From positions 1 to 28,579 of IMG/VR virus record IMGVR_UViG_3300027763_000186: DNA of 28,579 nt, one strand, 5' to 3'. Source of the DNA: a virus. Below, piece by piece: positions 18,121-25,694 of this stretch (its first letter is position 1; every line of letters begins with the position of its first letter). The position numbers and the translations under genes are program-made. The notes under the pieces were generated by a model that saw only the letters and a list, made by a program, of their open reading frames with translations, searched no databases and was not told the DNA's origin.

Positions 18121-18654
18121 TTATGATTGTAGTAAATCAAGTGAAAGCATAGATACACCGTCTACAATCTCTACATTAGGAAAATGACGCTTAATTAATT
18201 TTTCGTGTATAGGGCCAACTGTAGGTCCTACCCAGTTAACTGACGCACTAGTCATTGGTATTCCAGGTAGCCATTTTTCAAATGTTAAGAAAACAGTTCC
18301 TTTTTCGCTAGGAAAGTTAGCATTATGTTTTTTGCCACTTTTTAATATCTTGCCAGCATATGCCCATTGAATAGGATTCATTCTTCCAATTTGCATGGTA
18401 ATTACGTCCATGCCCGGGTGGCCGTGGAAAGATACTGTAGTCTTGGGATAGTTAACATACAGCTCTACCTGATAACGATCATGCCTAAATAATATTAAAG
18501 AGCAGGCATTATCAGTAACATAGACTTCTGAATTTTCGGGAATCATCCAAGGCATTCTAGAATCCATAAACCACTCAATAAATTCATCTAAGGTAGCCCA
18601 AGTTTCTGGGATTGCTAAAGAAGAAAAGTAATCTTCAAAGTTGTATTGTTTCAT
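18121..18654 (-). CDS. Hypothetical protein, 177 aa
   Basis: Starts MKQYNFEDYFSSLAIPETWA. Contains VSFHGHPGMDVITMQIGRMN and a long mixed alpha/beta body. No family recognised. Separated by a few bases from the SGNH-like gene upstream, probably in one operon. Confidence 0.7.
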   Translation of the reverse strand: MKQYNFEDYFSSLAIPETWATLDEFIEWFMDSRMPWMIPENSEVYVTDNACSLILFRHDRYQVELYVNYPKTTVSFHGHPGMDVITMQIGRMNPIQWAYAGKILKSGKKHNANFPSEKGTVFLTFEKWLPGIPMTSASVNWVGPTVGPIHEKLIKRHFPNVEIVDGVSMLSLDLLQS

Positions 18655-18661
18655 CCAGTAT

Positions 18662-19057
18662 TTATTTGGATTTATCTGCTAATTCCTTGTAACCGGCAGT
18701 TGTAGGATGTACACCGTCTTTACTTAGTTTAGTAATAGGCAGTATAGTATCTCCAAAGTTTCTAGCAATAATTTCAACGATCTCTGTTACGTCTGGTTTA
18801 TTTGCAGGCAATATCCAATAGACTCGTCCTGCATCAGTTAGCTGACGAATTGCCATTAGTTCGTGAAATGTTTTCACACCACGATGATCATTTGATCCAA
18901 GACTAATGATTACTGATTTTGCAGTTAGATTTTTTCCTACGTTTTTGTTTAACCAGTTGTGGCTATTGATGCCACCTTTGGCGTAGACAGCACAGTCCGG
19001 TCGGAACTGTGCAGTACCTACTGCGATTGAATCACCGAGTATTAGGCAGTCTAGCAT
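18662..19057 (-). CDS. SGNH/GDSL-family hydrolase
   Basis: A 131-residue protein with block I GDSIAVG (catalytic Ser in GDS), block III SLGSNDH (GxND), and block V DGVHPT (DxxH). These are the complete catalytic signatures of SGNH esterases, at short length. Substrate unknown; phage members can deacylate surface polysaccharide or act inside the cell. Its ATG overlaps the stop of the rubredoxin gene (TAATG). Confidence 0.85.
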   Translation of the reverse strand: MLDCLILGDSIAVGTAQFRPDCAVYAKGGINSHNWLNKNVGKNLTAKSVIISLGSNDHRGVKTFHELMAIRQLTDAGRVYWILPANKPDVTEIVEIIARNFGDTILPITKLSKDGVHPTTAGYKELADKSK

Positions 19058-19197
19058 TAGAATGCCTCGTATTCGTCTTTACCGCAACCGCACTCAGGAC
19101 AAGTAAAGGATTCATCTAAGTCATCCCACTTGCCTTCTAGTTCTTCATTGTGCTCGTGTCCGCAGACTACGCAGATGTATACTTGATCATTCATCAT
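19057..19197 (-). CDS. Rubredoxin-like protein, 46 aa
   Basis: Two Cys pairs: YICVVCGHEH and FTCPECGCGKDEYEAF. CxxCG twice plus the GKDEYE ending is the rubredoxin pattern, so an Fe(Cys)4 electron carrier is likely. The ATG overlaps the stop of the rubrerythrin-like gene (ATGA). Together they look like a rubrerythrin divided into its two domains. It might also serve as redox partner for other phage enzymes such as the P450; that is speculation. Confidence 0.85.
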   Translation of the reverse strand: MMNDQVYICVVCGHEHNEELEGKWDDLDESFTCPECGCGKDEYEAF

Positions 19198-19643
19198 AGT
19201 GTCTCCAAAACTTTCTTGTAAGCATTAGCATGACGTTCTTCAACTTTCTTAAGAGCATTGAAACGCTTTTCTGCTTTGGCTAGAACTTGGGCAAATTGTT
19301 CAGCGTGTAGTTTGCTTTCAGCAATTTGGTGTTCTGCTTCTTTAGCCGCTTCTAATTCACCTTCACGAATTGCAAGAGCTTGAAACTGTGGATACATTTC
19401 TGTAAACTCATATGTTTCGCCTTCGATGGCCTTTTCTAAACATTCTTTAGTTGTTGGTTTGCCAATTAGTAATTCTAAATGGCCCCATGCATGTAGCAGT
19501 TCTTGATCTGCTGTATGTTCGAAATGTTTGGCAACATCTTCGAATCCTTCTTCGCGAGCAATCTTTGCGAAGTAACGGTATTTGACATGAGCTTGGCTTT
19601 CACCTGCTAATGCGCTACCTAAGTTTGCTAATGTAACTGACAT
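19194..19643 (-). CDS. Rubrerythrin-like diiron protein without rubredoxin domain
   Basis: A 149-residue four-helix ferritin-like protein. Iron ligands are visible as E-x-x-H-type pairs: GESQAHVKYRYFAK, EHTADQELLHAWGH, EGETYEFTEMYP and AESKLHAEQF, following the rubrerythrin order. Rubrerythrin reduces hydrogen peroxide. The usual C-terminal rubredoxin domain is instead the next gene. Ribosome site AAGGAG; promoter at 19664-19693. Confidence 0.88.
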   Translation of the reverse strand: MSVTLANLGSALAGESQAHVKYRYFAKIAREEGFEDVAKHFEHTADQELLHAWGHLELLIGKPTTKECLEKAIEGETYEFTEMYPQFQALAIREGELEAAKEAEHQIAESKLHAEQFAQVLAKAEKRFNALKKVEERHANAYKKVLETL

Positions 19644-19663
19644 AGTGTCTCCTTTGTGTGTAT

Positions 19664-19693
19664 ATTATATATCCTATTAAACCAACTTGTCAA
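19664..19693 (-). promoter_or_regulatory. sigma70 promoter
   Basis: TTGACA, 18 nt, TATAAT, in front of the rubrerythrin-rubredoxin-SGNH operon. Confidence 0.8.
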
Positions 19694-19697
19694 TAGG

Positions 19698-19736
19698 TTT
19701 TACCTATAAATATTTCTATAACACTTATAGGTAAAA
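19698..19736. promoter_or_regulatory. 12-bp perfect inverted repeat upstream of the rubrerythrin promoter
   Basis: TTTTACCTATAA and its reverse complement around a 15-base spacer, directly before the -35 box. It could be an operator or a second terminator arm. The plus strand also contains a TATAAATA box here. Confidence 0.5.
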
Positions 19737-19740
19737 TTAA

Positions 19741-19768
19741 TAAAGAAAAAGGACCCGCAGGTCCTTTT
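19741..19768 (-). terminator. Intrinsic terminator
   Basis: Stem AAAAGGACC / GGTCCTTTT with a 4-base loop, then TCTTTA; follows the outer-membrane protein gene. Confidence 0.8.
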
Positions 19769-19784
19769 GTCTTTTACTCATTCA

Positions 19785-20495
19785 TTAGAATGATTTTGCT
19801 ACAGAAAATACCAAAGCATCTTTGTATAATTTCTGACCGTTAACAGTATTAGCAGTCATAAATGTTGATGTCTTGTTGTCGTTAATGTAGTACTTAGCGG
19901 CCAAGTTCCAACCTTGCAAATCATAACCAAGACCAACGTTGTAGTCAGTGTAGTCCAATGTAGAACTGTTAGCAACATTAGTACGACCAACGTGTGCAAG
20001 TGCTACTAATTTACCAACAACTGGGATTGCCGCATCTGCTTGAACATAGAAACTGTTCTTGCTGTTAGCTGTGCCAAAGTAGTCACTGACAGCATGGCTG
20101 TATTTTACAGAGACAAGTTCTTTGTAACCAATGCCAGCATACAATTCGTTAGTGTCGAAACTACCGTTTGTTCCTGCACGTGGAAAGAAATAGTTCATTG
20201 TACCTACATCAAGTGTAAAGTTTCCAAAAACTTGTTTCTTAAAACCTGCATAAACATCACTCTCGATGCCTGCACCATTTGTGTACAGTTGGCTTGAAAC
20301 ACTACTGTTCCAGTTACCAATATACAAACCACTTACGTGATTGTAATCAATACCACCCTGTACTGCTGGAGCATTTTGGGTTTGACTTACACCACGGAAT
20401 CTGTAGTCTGAGGTCAAGCCCAAATTGCCAGTAACCTCTGCTTGGGCAACAGAAATACCTGCTACCATCATTAATGCTAATAAAAGCTTCTTCAT
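19785..20495 (-). CDS. TIGR02001-like outer-membrane beta-barrel protein
   Basis: A 236-residue protein with a clear signal peptide (MKKLLLALMMVAGISVAQA, cut after AQA). The mature part starts EVTGNLGLTSDYRFRGVSQT, the hallmark of the proteobacterial TIGR02001/Gcw_chp family, and has alternating beta strands ending in an aromatic (SVAKSF), the outer-membrane assembly signal. Members are common in betaproteobacteria; the function is not established. A phage copy may alter the infected cell's surface or permeability. Its ATG overlaps the stop of a 12-codon leader. The promoter contains a palindrome. Confidence 0.85.
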   Translation of the reverse strand: MKKLLLALMMVAGISVAQAEVTGNLGLTSDYRFRGVSQTQNAPAVQGGIDYNHVSGLYIGNWNSSVSSQLYTNGAGIESDVYAGFKKQVFGNFTLDVGTMNYFFPRAGTNGSFDTNELYAGIGYKELVSVKYSHAVSDYFGTANSKNSFYVQADAAIPVVGKLVALAHVGRTNVANSSTLDYTDYNVGLGYDLQGWNLAAKYYINDNKTSTFMTANTVNGQKLYKDALVFSVAKSF

Positions 20496-20530
20496 ATTTT
20501 ATTTCCTTTTGTTAAATGACTCTGTGTCAT
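20492..20530 (-). CDS. Leaderless 12-aa leader peptide MTQSHLTKGNKI
   Basis: ATG lies exactly six bases after TATAAT and the TGA overlaps the ATG of the outer-membrane protein gene (ATGA), with AAAGGAAAT inside the small frame as ribosome site for the main gene. The layout suggests translational coupling. Confidence 0.5.
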   Translation of the reverse strand: MTQSHLTKGNKI

Positions 20531-20536
20531 TGTAGT

Positions 20537-20566
20537 ATTATATAGTCTCCGTGTCCACGGAGTCAA
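20537..20566 (-). promoter_or_regulatory. sigma70 promoter with operator-like palindrome
   Basis: TTGACT, 18 nt, TATAAT. The spacer holds CTCCGTG-GA-CACGGAG, a 7+7 palindrome (20547-20562) that overlaps the -35 edge, the usual place for a repressor site. Confidence 0.75.
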
Positions 20567-20577
20567 ATATTTTTAGT

Positions 20578-21021
20578 TCAAACTTTTGAGGTATCGTAAG
20601 TTTGAGAAAAAATATCTTTTTTAACTACACCGTAATCTCCAGCACCGTGACGCACGATATAGTCCTCGCCTGCCTTATAGTTTAGATCTCCCCAAGAGGC
20701 TTTTACCACCCCGTCATGATCTGCTAGTTTAGCACGTTTGAAAATCTTTTTAGGAGTAGCTGTGCCATCCTTATTATCATCATAGTAGTCAGCAAATTTT
20801 TCTGCGCTAACAGGATATTTTTCACCCTTTGGTCCAGTAATGATCTTGTGCCCTGCCTGATAGTCGACTGGGCCTTCTAAGGTATCTACTGTACCCGGTG
20901 CAATAGCAGTTTTATAATCTATAGGTGTAGGATGCTTATAGGTTTCAAACGATCCGGTCTTAAACCAATCGTCAGTGATACCTTCCATTGTCTCTACAAT
21001 CTTAATAAACTCTTTGATCAT
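20578..21021 (-). CDS. Hypothetical protein, 147 aa
   Basis: Start set at MIKEFIKIVETMEGITDDWF, behind ACGGAAAAT; an upstream in-frame ATG at 21078 lies in the promoter. Two repeats of a GDY/YKAGxDYI unit (PVDYQAGHKIITGPKGEKYP; LNYKAGEDYIVRHGAGDYGV) suggest a duplicated small beta domain, often seen in phage proteins of unknown role. Confidence 0.65.
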   Translation of the reverse strand: MIKEFIKIVETMEGITDDWFKTGSFETYKHPTPIDYKTAIAPGTVDTLEGPVDYQAGHKIITGPKGEKYPVSAEKFADYYDDNKDGTATPKKIFKRAKLADHDGVVKASWGDLNYKAGEDYIVRHGAGDYGVVKKDIFSQTYDTSKV

Positions 21022-21049
21022 TTTATTTTCCGTTTGCCTGTATATAGGT

Positions 21050-21078
21050 AGTATAGCAGAAAAAAAAGGGCCCGTCAA
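21050..21078 (-). promoter_or_regulatory. sigma70 promoter overlapping a terminator
   Basis: TTGACG, 17 nt, TATACT. The -35 box is the terminator loop; the spacer holds its T run. Confidence 0.65.
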
Positions 21079-21086
21079 GGCCCTTT
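21059..21086 (-). terminator. Intrinsic terminator
   Basis: Stem AAAGGGC / GCCCTTT with loop CTTGACGG, then a T run; ends the 21089-23028 operon. Confidence 0.8.
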
Positions 21087-21088
21087 GG

Positions 21089-21583
21089 TTAGCAAGTACC
21101 GTCGTTCAAATCCGAATGTATTCTGTTAGCTACTCTATCTGGCAGGCATGAACATATGGTCCGTACGATTTCCATTATTACTATTGAACGTTCATCGGCA
21201 TTCTCGATACTAGTTGCAAGGGCAGAAACGTATTCCCAAAGGACAAGAGCGTTTGCTTTGTAAATACCTTCTTCCGCATCAGCTTCTTCTTTTTGGTGTT
21301 GTCTTAAAAACTCTCTAAGTTGTTCACTTGATGCAGTTTCTGGACGTTCTACTCTTTGTCTAGATTTTATCATTTCTAAAATATTTTCAGCTCTCGTGTG
21401 AACAACATTTCCATATCGGGGATTTATAATCTGGAGCTGATTATTTCCCACAATTTTTAAGATGTAGTCCATACCATTTTCTGCTGTGTGTTGCACACCG
21501 TCTTGTAGATCTTGATTAAATTTTTTTACAATCTTATCAAGCGGATTTTCATTGGTGTCATTATTATCGTTATTATCAATCAT
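21089..21583 (-). CDS. Hypothetical protein, 164 aa
   Basis: Acidic, helical; starts MIDNNDNNDTNENPLDKIVK after AGAGGAAAA and overlaps the previous stop by 8 nt. Not recognised. Confidence 0.65.
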   Translation of the reverse strand: MIDNNDNNDTNENPLDKIVKKFNQDLQDGVQHTAENGMDYILKIVGNNQLQIINPRYGNVVHTRAENILEMIKSRQRVERPETASSEQLREFLRQHQKEEADAEEGIYKANALVLWEYVSALATSIENADERSIVIMEIVRTICSCLPDRVANRIHSDLNDGTC

Positions 21584-22145
21584 TTTTTTCCTCTATAATA
21601 TAAAAATCTGGGAAATTTGGGCTTTTAATACGGTGTCGCATAGTCTCGGAGTTTCCCATACCGTACGCTTTTGATGCATCTGTAATACTGTCAAATATGC
21701 CTAGCGGAGTATGAACTTTCTTACAGATTTTCTTTTTAGAAGCTTCAATCCGCTTTTTATGATACTCAGGATTAGAATCACGAACAGCAATCGCGGCATA
21801 ATACTTTTCCCAATATTGAGGATCTTCTTTTGACTTTAGATAGGCTTCTCTATTATTTTCTTTATATTCAGCCATTCTCTCTGGATCGTTTCTAAAATCG
21901 TCAATCCCCTTTCGTAAATTTATAAGATATCTTGGATTTTTTAATCTTTTTTCTAATGCTTCCTGATCCGAACTATGGTCTCGGGTTTCCATTGCTGTTT
22001 TGTGTTTTTTCTTAAACTCAGGATCTTGATATTTTTCCTTAAGAATCTTGCTAACTTCTTCTTTTTCATAATCGCTTTTGACACGATTCCATTTTTGATT
22101 TATTTTAAAATTAGCAGGGAGATTACTTTTGAAGTTTGCCATCAT
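21576..22145 (-). CDS. NUMOD-like DNA-binding protein (tentative)
   Basis: A 189-residue, highly basic protein of repeated short helices separated by Pro (DPEFKKKHKTA; NPRYLINLRK; NPEYHKKRIEASKKKICKKV), followed by a C-terminal VHTPLGIFDSITDASKAYGM that resembles the NUMOD1 helix-turn-helix repeat of homing endonucleases (TPLGxFxSxxeAa). No HNH or GIY-YIG catalytic part is seen, so it may be a free-standing remnant or a DNA-binding protein. Ribosome site GAGGTGA. Confidence 0.5.
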   Translation of the reverse strand: MMANFKSNLPANFKINQKWNRVKSDYEKEEVSKILKEKYQDPEFKKKHKTAMETRDHSSDQEALEKRLKNPRYLINLRKGIDDFRNDPERMAEYKENNREAYLKSKEDPQYWEKYYAAIAVRDSNPEYHKKRIEASKKKICKKVHTPLGIFDSITDASKAYGMGNSETMRHRIKSPNFPDFYIIEEKND

Positions 22146-23028
22146 TCACCTCAATAGAGTTAGCAATCAGACTCATTTTAATCCATTTTTCTGGAAATCG
22201 ATACCTATTATGTGCTACCTTAGTAGCAAATCGCGGAGTGATTCCGACTAAATTTGGATAATAATCTTCAAAAAAGTTTAAGACATCTTGAATGATCTCT
22301 TCGTCATAGCCGTCTTTTTTACTGCGGCAGTTTTCTGACAGCATTCCTTTTTCTTGAATAAGATATTTTGTCCATAGATATTTGTCTTTTTTATTCCAGT
22401 CTAATATACCGGGAGTAAATCGACCGCCTTCGCCGACTAATGCACCAAAGTGCTGTGCAGTAGATGGTTTCTTAAGAAGATCTTCAGGTCTTTCATTTGT
22501 AATCCAAATAATGTTCCCCCAGTATTCAAACTTAGGAGGTATTTTATTTTCAATCATCATCTTATTAGGTGCTGCCTTAACCCATGCAACTACTCGGGGT
22601 TTATATATATTTTCTGTAGCAGACTTTAATAGTGCAATAATGCTTTTTGCTTCTGCGCCGCCTTTAGTTAAGTCGACATCGTCTAATACTAATACTCGAT
22701 GTTTTTGACGGTTAAACCAAAGCAACCCGTAAAAACCTGCGGCACTAATGTCAGCACCTTTTAGGTATTCTACACTGGCACCGGCATCGGTTAGTGCCTT
22801 AGTTACCATTTCTGTTTTACCGATGCCCGGTGGTCCAAAAACCGCCAATCCTTTAGATCCATCTAAATCACTAGCAAAGTTTGCTGTGATATCGTAGATA
22901 TTATCCATTTCGATTTGTAGGCGATCGATATGGTCTTGTTCGGCCTGTTGTTCGGCCTCAAATTTCTTTTTGGGGGATGCGTATTCCATATCGGAATCGC
23001 GAGAGATAGCTCGTAGTACTGTGGTCAT
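22123..23028 (-). CDS. AAA+ ATPase
   Basis: A 301-residue protein with Walker A GPPGIGKT (residues 65-72), Walker B VLVLDDVD, sensor-1-like IIWITNERP and an Arg-rich C-terminal lid (ITPRFATKVAHNRYRF). It resembles clamp-loader or MoxR-type phage ATPases; the partner is unknown. Very strong ribosome site AAGGAGGTTG and consensus promoter make it the leading gene of its operon, followed by two overlapping genes. Confidence 0.8.
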   Translation of the reverse strand: MTTVLRAISRDSDMEYASPKKKFEAEQQAEQDHIDRLQIEMDNIYDITANFASDLDGSKGLAVFGPPGIGKTEMVTKALTDAGASVEYLKGADISAAGFYGLLWFNRQKHRVLVLDDVDLTKGGAEAKSIIALLKSATENIYKPRVVAWVKAAPNKMMIENKIPPKFEYWGNIIWITNERPEDLLKKPSTAQHFGALVGEGGRFTPGILDWNKKDKYLWTKYLIQEKGMLSENCRSKKDGYDEEIIQDVLNFFEDYYPNLVGITPRFATKVAHNRYRFPEKWIKMSLIANSIEVNDGKLQK

Positions 23029-23109
23029 TTCAACCTCCTTAAAAGTTTACTAACAATGTTTAAGAGTTTTTATATTAAGCCCTAAGACCTAATCTCTTAC
23101 TGTGCTAAT

Positions 23110-23138
23110 AGTATAGCACAAATATTTATATAAGTCAA
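23110..23138 (-). promoter_or_regulatory. sigma70 promoter
   Basis: TTGACT, 17 nt, TATACT, about 80 bases before the AAA+ ATPase gene. Confidence 0.75.
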
Positions 23139-23168
23139 ACACTTATTTTGCCAAAGTGGTATATAAGA

Positions 23169-23186
23169 AAGCCCCCGAAGGGGCTT
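23169..23186 (-). terminator. Intrinsic terminator of the tmRNA gene
   Basis: Stem AAGCCCC / GGGGCTT with TTCG loop, then TCTT. Confidence 0.8.
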
Positions 23187-23189
23187 CTG

Positions 23190-23556
23190 GTTATTTGGAT
23201 GATAAGGTAAGTCCTACCTCACGAGCGTTGTTTCTTAGGCAACTAGTCTGCTGTCGGCTGTGAAGCCTTCAACAGAGTAATACTCGAATGTAGATGCGTT
23301 TGCATTTACTAGTTTTTTGCTGATTACGTCAGTCAACTCTCGTGTTGCCGTCTCTATTATCTCACCCTGTCGAAACCATGGCAGGCCCATTATAAAACAC
23401 ACTTTGGTTTATTAAGAGTTATGGCTATGCCAAAGAGCTCCTGGGATACCAAACCTAATCTTTTTACGGATTCAAGTATGCTTTATGGTGGACCTGGCGG
23501 GAGTCGAACCCGCGTCCAGAATGCCTTCACTTTGAAGGGATTACAACAATTCTTAA
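23190..23556 (-). ncRNA. ssrA: Permuted (two-piece) tmRNA
   Basis: Read 5' to 3' on the minus strand, the 3' (acceptor) half comes first: TTCTGGACGCGGGTTC, T arm GCGGG/CCCGC with loop TTCGACT (23497-23513), CAGGTCC, A, CCA ending at 23486. After 97 bases of intervening sequence the 5' end starts at 23388 with GGGCCTG, which pairs fully with CAGGTCC to form the 7-bp acceptor stem, followed by the conserved GGTTTCGACAGGG. The tag frame is 23303-23235: resume codon GCA, tag ANASTFEYYSVEG... ending ...ADSRLVA, then TAA (22 residues). Non-polar LVA end fits a protease degron. This gene order defines two-piece tmRNAs. It frees stalled ribosomes and tags their products. Confidence 0.93.
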
Positions 23557-23559
23557 AAA

Positions 23560-23625
23560 TTAACGTTTTTTCTTAGTAGCTCTTTTTGCGGCACGTTCCA
23601 TTGGTGTTGGCTTTTTGCGTGACAT
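23560..23625 (-). CDS. Very small basic protein, 21 aa
   Basis: MSRKKPTPMERAAKRATKKK plus R, behind TAAAGGAG. About half the residues are Lys or Arg. It lies directly in front of the tmRNA gene. Function unknown; nucleic-acid binding is likely from charge alone. Confidence 0.5.
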   Translation of the reverse strand: MSRKKPTPMERAAKRATKKKR

Positions 23626-23659
23626 AATGATACTCCTTTAAAAATAATTAATACAACAA

Positions 23660-23767
23660 TTACTTACTCTTACGCTTGACCACACGTTTGGCCATAGCCC
23701 TTACGGTTTTTGGCTTTGGTGGCTTTTTACCTTTAAGAATCTGACTAACTCTACGTGGACTTGGCAT
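23660..23767 (-). CDS. Very small basic protein, 35 aa
   Basis: Starts MPSPRRVSQILKGKKPPKPK, ends VVKRKSK, behind AAGGAAT. Lys/Arg-rich like the neighbouring 21-aa protein. Not recognised. Confidence 0.5.
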   Translation of the reverse strand: MPSPRRVSQILKGKKPPKPKTVRAMAKRVVKRKSK

Positions 23768-23778
23768 AATTGTATTCC

Positions 23779-23982
23779 TTATTGTGGATGAATATTACTA
23801 GCCTGCTTGCCTTTTTGGCCTTGCACAACATCAAACGTTACTGATTGATTTTCTTGCAAGACTTTGAAGCCTGGAGTCTGTATTGCTGAGTAGTGAGCAA
23901 ATAAATCCTCACCACCGTTGTCTGGAGTAATAAACCCAAAACCTTTGGTTTCATTAAACCATTTTACTTTACCTGTTGCCAT
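23779..23982 (-). CDS. Cold-shock domain protein
   Basis: A 67-residue single OB-fold protein with RNP1 KGFGFI and RNP2-like DLFAHYSAI, in full register with CspA ([20 protein letters not shown]). It binds single-stranded RNA or DNA and melts RNA structure. Its place next to small basic proteins and the tmRNA suggests a role in RNA handling. Ribosome site AGGAAAA. Confidence 0.93.
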   Translation of the reverse strand: MATGKVKWFNETKGFGFITPDNGGEDLFAHYSAIQTPGFKVLQENQSVTFDVVQGQKGKQASNIHPQ

Positions 23983-24008
23983 TTACTTATTTTCCTATTT
24001 CTGACATA

Positions 24009-24203
24009 TTACTGTCGGTTAATCGCGGCTCGGAGTTGGTCCAACTCGGATTTCATCCTGCTACGTTCTCTGTTCATGTACTCGACAGTCTCTGTTAGAA
24101 GCCTTACCTGTTCATGTAACTCTTTTACCCTAGTTTCCAAATTTGGATCTAGGCCCTGTTCCTTGATAGTGATTTTTACTTCTTCACTATATGCTGGAAT
24201 CAT
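24009..24203 (-). CDS. Coiled-coil protein, 64 aa
   Basis: Residues 20-60 have a heptad pattern (LETRVKELHEQVRLLTETVE) typical of a short coiled coil. Its ATG overlaps the stop of the gene before it. Function unknown. Confidence 0.65.
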   Translation of the reverse strand: MIPAYSEEVKITIKEQGLDPNLETRVKELHEQVRLLTETVEYMNRERSRMKSELDQLRAAINRQ

Positions 24204-24616
24204 ACTGACTCTACCTTCTCTTGTGATGCTTCTGGCGCTGTTATATCACCCCCTGAGGCAGTCGCCGGCGTTTCATCACGTTTTTGGAGCACTGGTGCTC
24301 TTAGTTCAAAACCTTCTACCAAATTTTCTTTGGCAGTTAAAACTAACTTTTGTAGTTCTTCTGCTGTCTGTACTCTAGAAGAAATAAATTCTCCCAGGAT
24401 AGTAGCAAATGCACCACCCACGATAGCACCTAGATCTCCAACACTTCCAATTGGTTGTCCTTCGTTGTGTTTTACCAACACAGCAACTCGACCATATAAG
24501 AAATGTTGCAAATCACGATCTAGTGTAACCAAGTTATCATCTAGACTATCGTTCATTAGTTCTTTGAGCATGTTGGCAAATACTGCCACATCTCTTTTCT
24601 TTTCCTGTTTGTCCAT
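24200..24616 (-). CDS. Hypothetical protein, 138 aa
   Basis: Starts MDKQEKKRDVAVFANMLKEL; a Gly/Ala-rich helix (GDLGAIVGGAFATILGEF) in the middle and a low-complexity tail. No clear ribosome site. Not recognised. Confidence 0.65.
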   Translation of the reverse strand: MDKQEKKRDVAVFANMLKELMNDSLDDNLVTLDRDLQHFLYGRVAVLVKHNEGQPIGSVGDLGAIVGGAFATILGEFISSRVQTAEELQKLVLTAKENLVEGFELRAPVLQKRDETPATASGGDITAPEASQEKVESV

Positions 24617-24620
24617 ATTA

Positions 24621-24815
24621 TTACTTAGCTTCTTTACGTTCGTTCTTTACTGCTGTTACGTCATTACGTGTTTCTTTGCAGAGCTTTGCCAAATCTTGAC
24701 AATGCTTGCGAACACGAGTACCGGCAGCACCAACTTCTTTATCGTAGAACTTTTCAAAGTCTGCTTCCATTGCTTCAATGATTGCAGTGAATTCTGCGTA
24801 TTTGTTTTGTGCCAT
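24621..24815 (-). CDS. Histone-H1-like (Hc1-type) protein
   Basis: A 64-residue helical protein: EAMEADFEKFYDKEVGAAGT then RVRKHCQDLAKLCKE. The DFEKFYxK...AAGTRVRK...L pattern is that of the Hc1-like family, which binds DNA in chlamydiae and Bacteroidetes and is seen in phages. The long basic tail of larger members is missing. Ribosome site AAGGAG. Confidence 0.65.
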   Translation of the reverse strand: MAQNKYAEFTAIIEAMEADFEKFYDKEVGAAGTRVRKHCQDLAKLCKETRNDVTAVKNERKEAK

Positions 24816-24845
24816 AATGTTTCTCCTTGTATTATTATGTATGTT

Positions 24846-25688
24846 TTAGGTCCAAAGACTATTGCGGATCTTGATTAAACGGATCATCATAGCTTCGTCT
24901 TCTTTTTCGTAATCGGCTTCAATCTTTTGAAGTAGTTTGTGAGCCTTATCGCTTTGCTTTTTAAGCACAGGATCTTTTGGAGTGCTGAAACTCAGCTTGC
25001 CACCATTGGCCGCACGTTGAGCTTCGCATGCCGCAGTCCATCCACTAGCTTCATAGGGGTCTGGCCGATTGCGGTATGTCACAGTCCACCAAGTGTAAAG
25101 TTCGATAATCTCTTTTGCACTCTTGGCTTGATAGGTTGGTTCGCCATAACCTTTTTCGCCGGGTTCAGCACCCATGTTTTTATCAACGACAAGCTCACTG
25201 GCCCACTTGAGATATTCTAAGCCAGCTTCTGGACAGCGCCATGTTCTCCAGCGAAGCCATCCCTTGCGCCACCAAGGAGTTTCAAATTTGGTCTTAGCTT
25301 CATCACTCCACATGCAGTGATGCCATGCCTGTTCTATTTCAACAAAATCCACAAGCTCGTTAAACATGCAAGGAAGGAAGCGATTGCCAACGTCTTGCCA
25401 TTGTCCTGGTTTGATATCTCGAGAATGTGCTGTGAGGCTATGACTACGAGACACCCAACGATTATTAATATAATATCGTACATCATTTAATTTTCTTTCG
25501 GGCCATGTGACAAAATCTTGTATGTGGCTCAGTGCTTCTTCTGCTAGCCAGTAACGGAAGTTGTGTTTCATCTGAGCCGCAGTGGTCCAGTCATCCCATT
25601 CTTCGGATGTACCTGCGCTGAGTTTTTTGGTGCCACGTAGCCAATCGGCGAAAGGACTACATGACCAGTAATAAGAGTGTTGTGCCAT
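24846..25688 (-). CDS. Hypothetical protein, 280 aa, leaderless
   Basis: Trp-rich (WWRKGWLRWRTWRCPEAGLE; WTVTYRNRP), probably globular and helical. I do not recognise the family. TATAAT stands exactly six bases before the ATG, so the transcript is probably leaderless. The promoter overlaps the 3' end of the peptidase gene upstream. Confidence 0.7.
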   Translation of the reverse strand: MAQHSYYWSCSPFADWLRGTKKLSAGTSEEWDDWTTAAQMKHNFRYWLAEEALSHIQDFVTWPERKLNDVRYYINNRWVSRSHSLTAHSRDIKPGQWQDVGNRFLPCMFNELVDFVEIEQAWHHCMWSDEAKTKFETPWWRKGWLRWRTWRCPEAGLEYLKWASELVVDKNMGAEPGEKGYGEPTYQAKSAKEIIELYTWWTVTYRNRPDPYEASGWTAACEAQRAANGGKLSFSTPKDPVLKKQSDKAHKLLQKIEADYEKEDEAMMIRLIKIRNSLWT

Positions 25689-25694
25689 AAGTGT

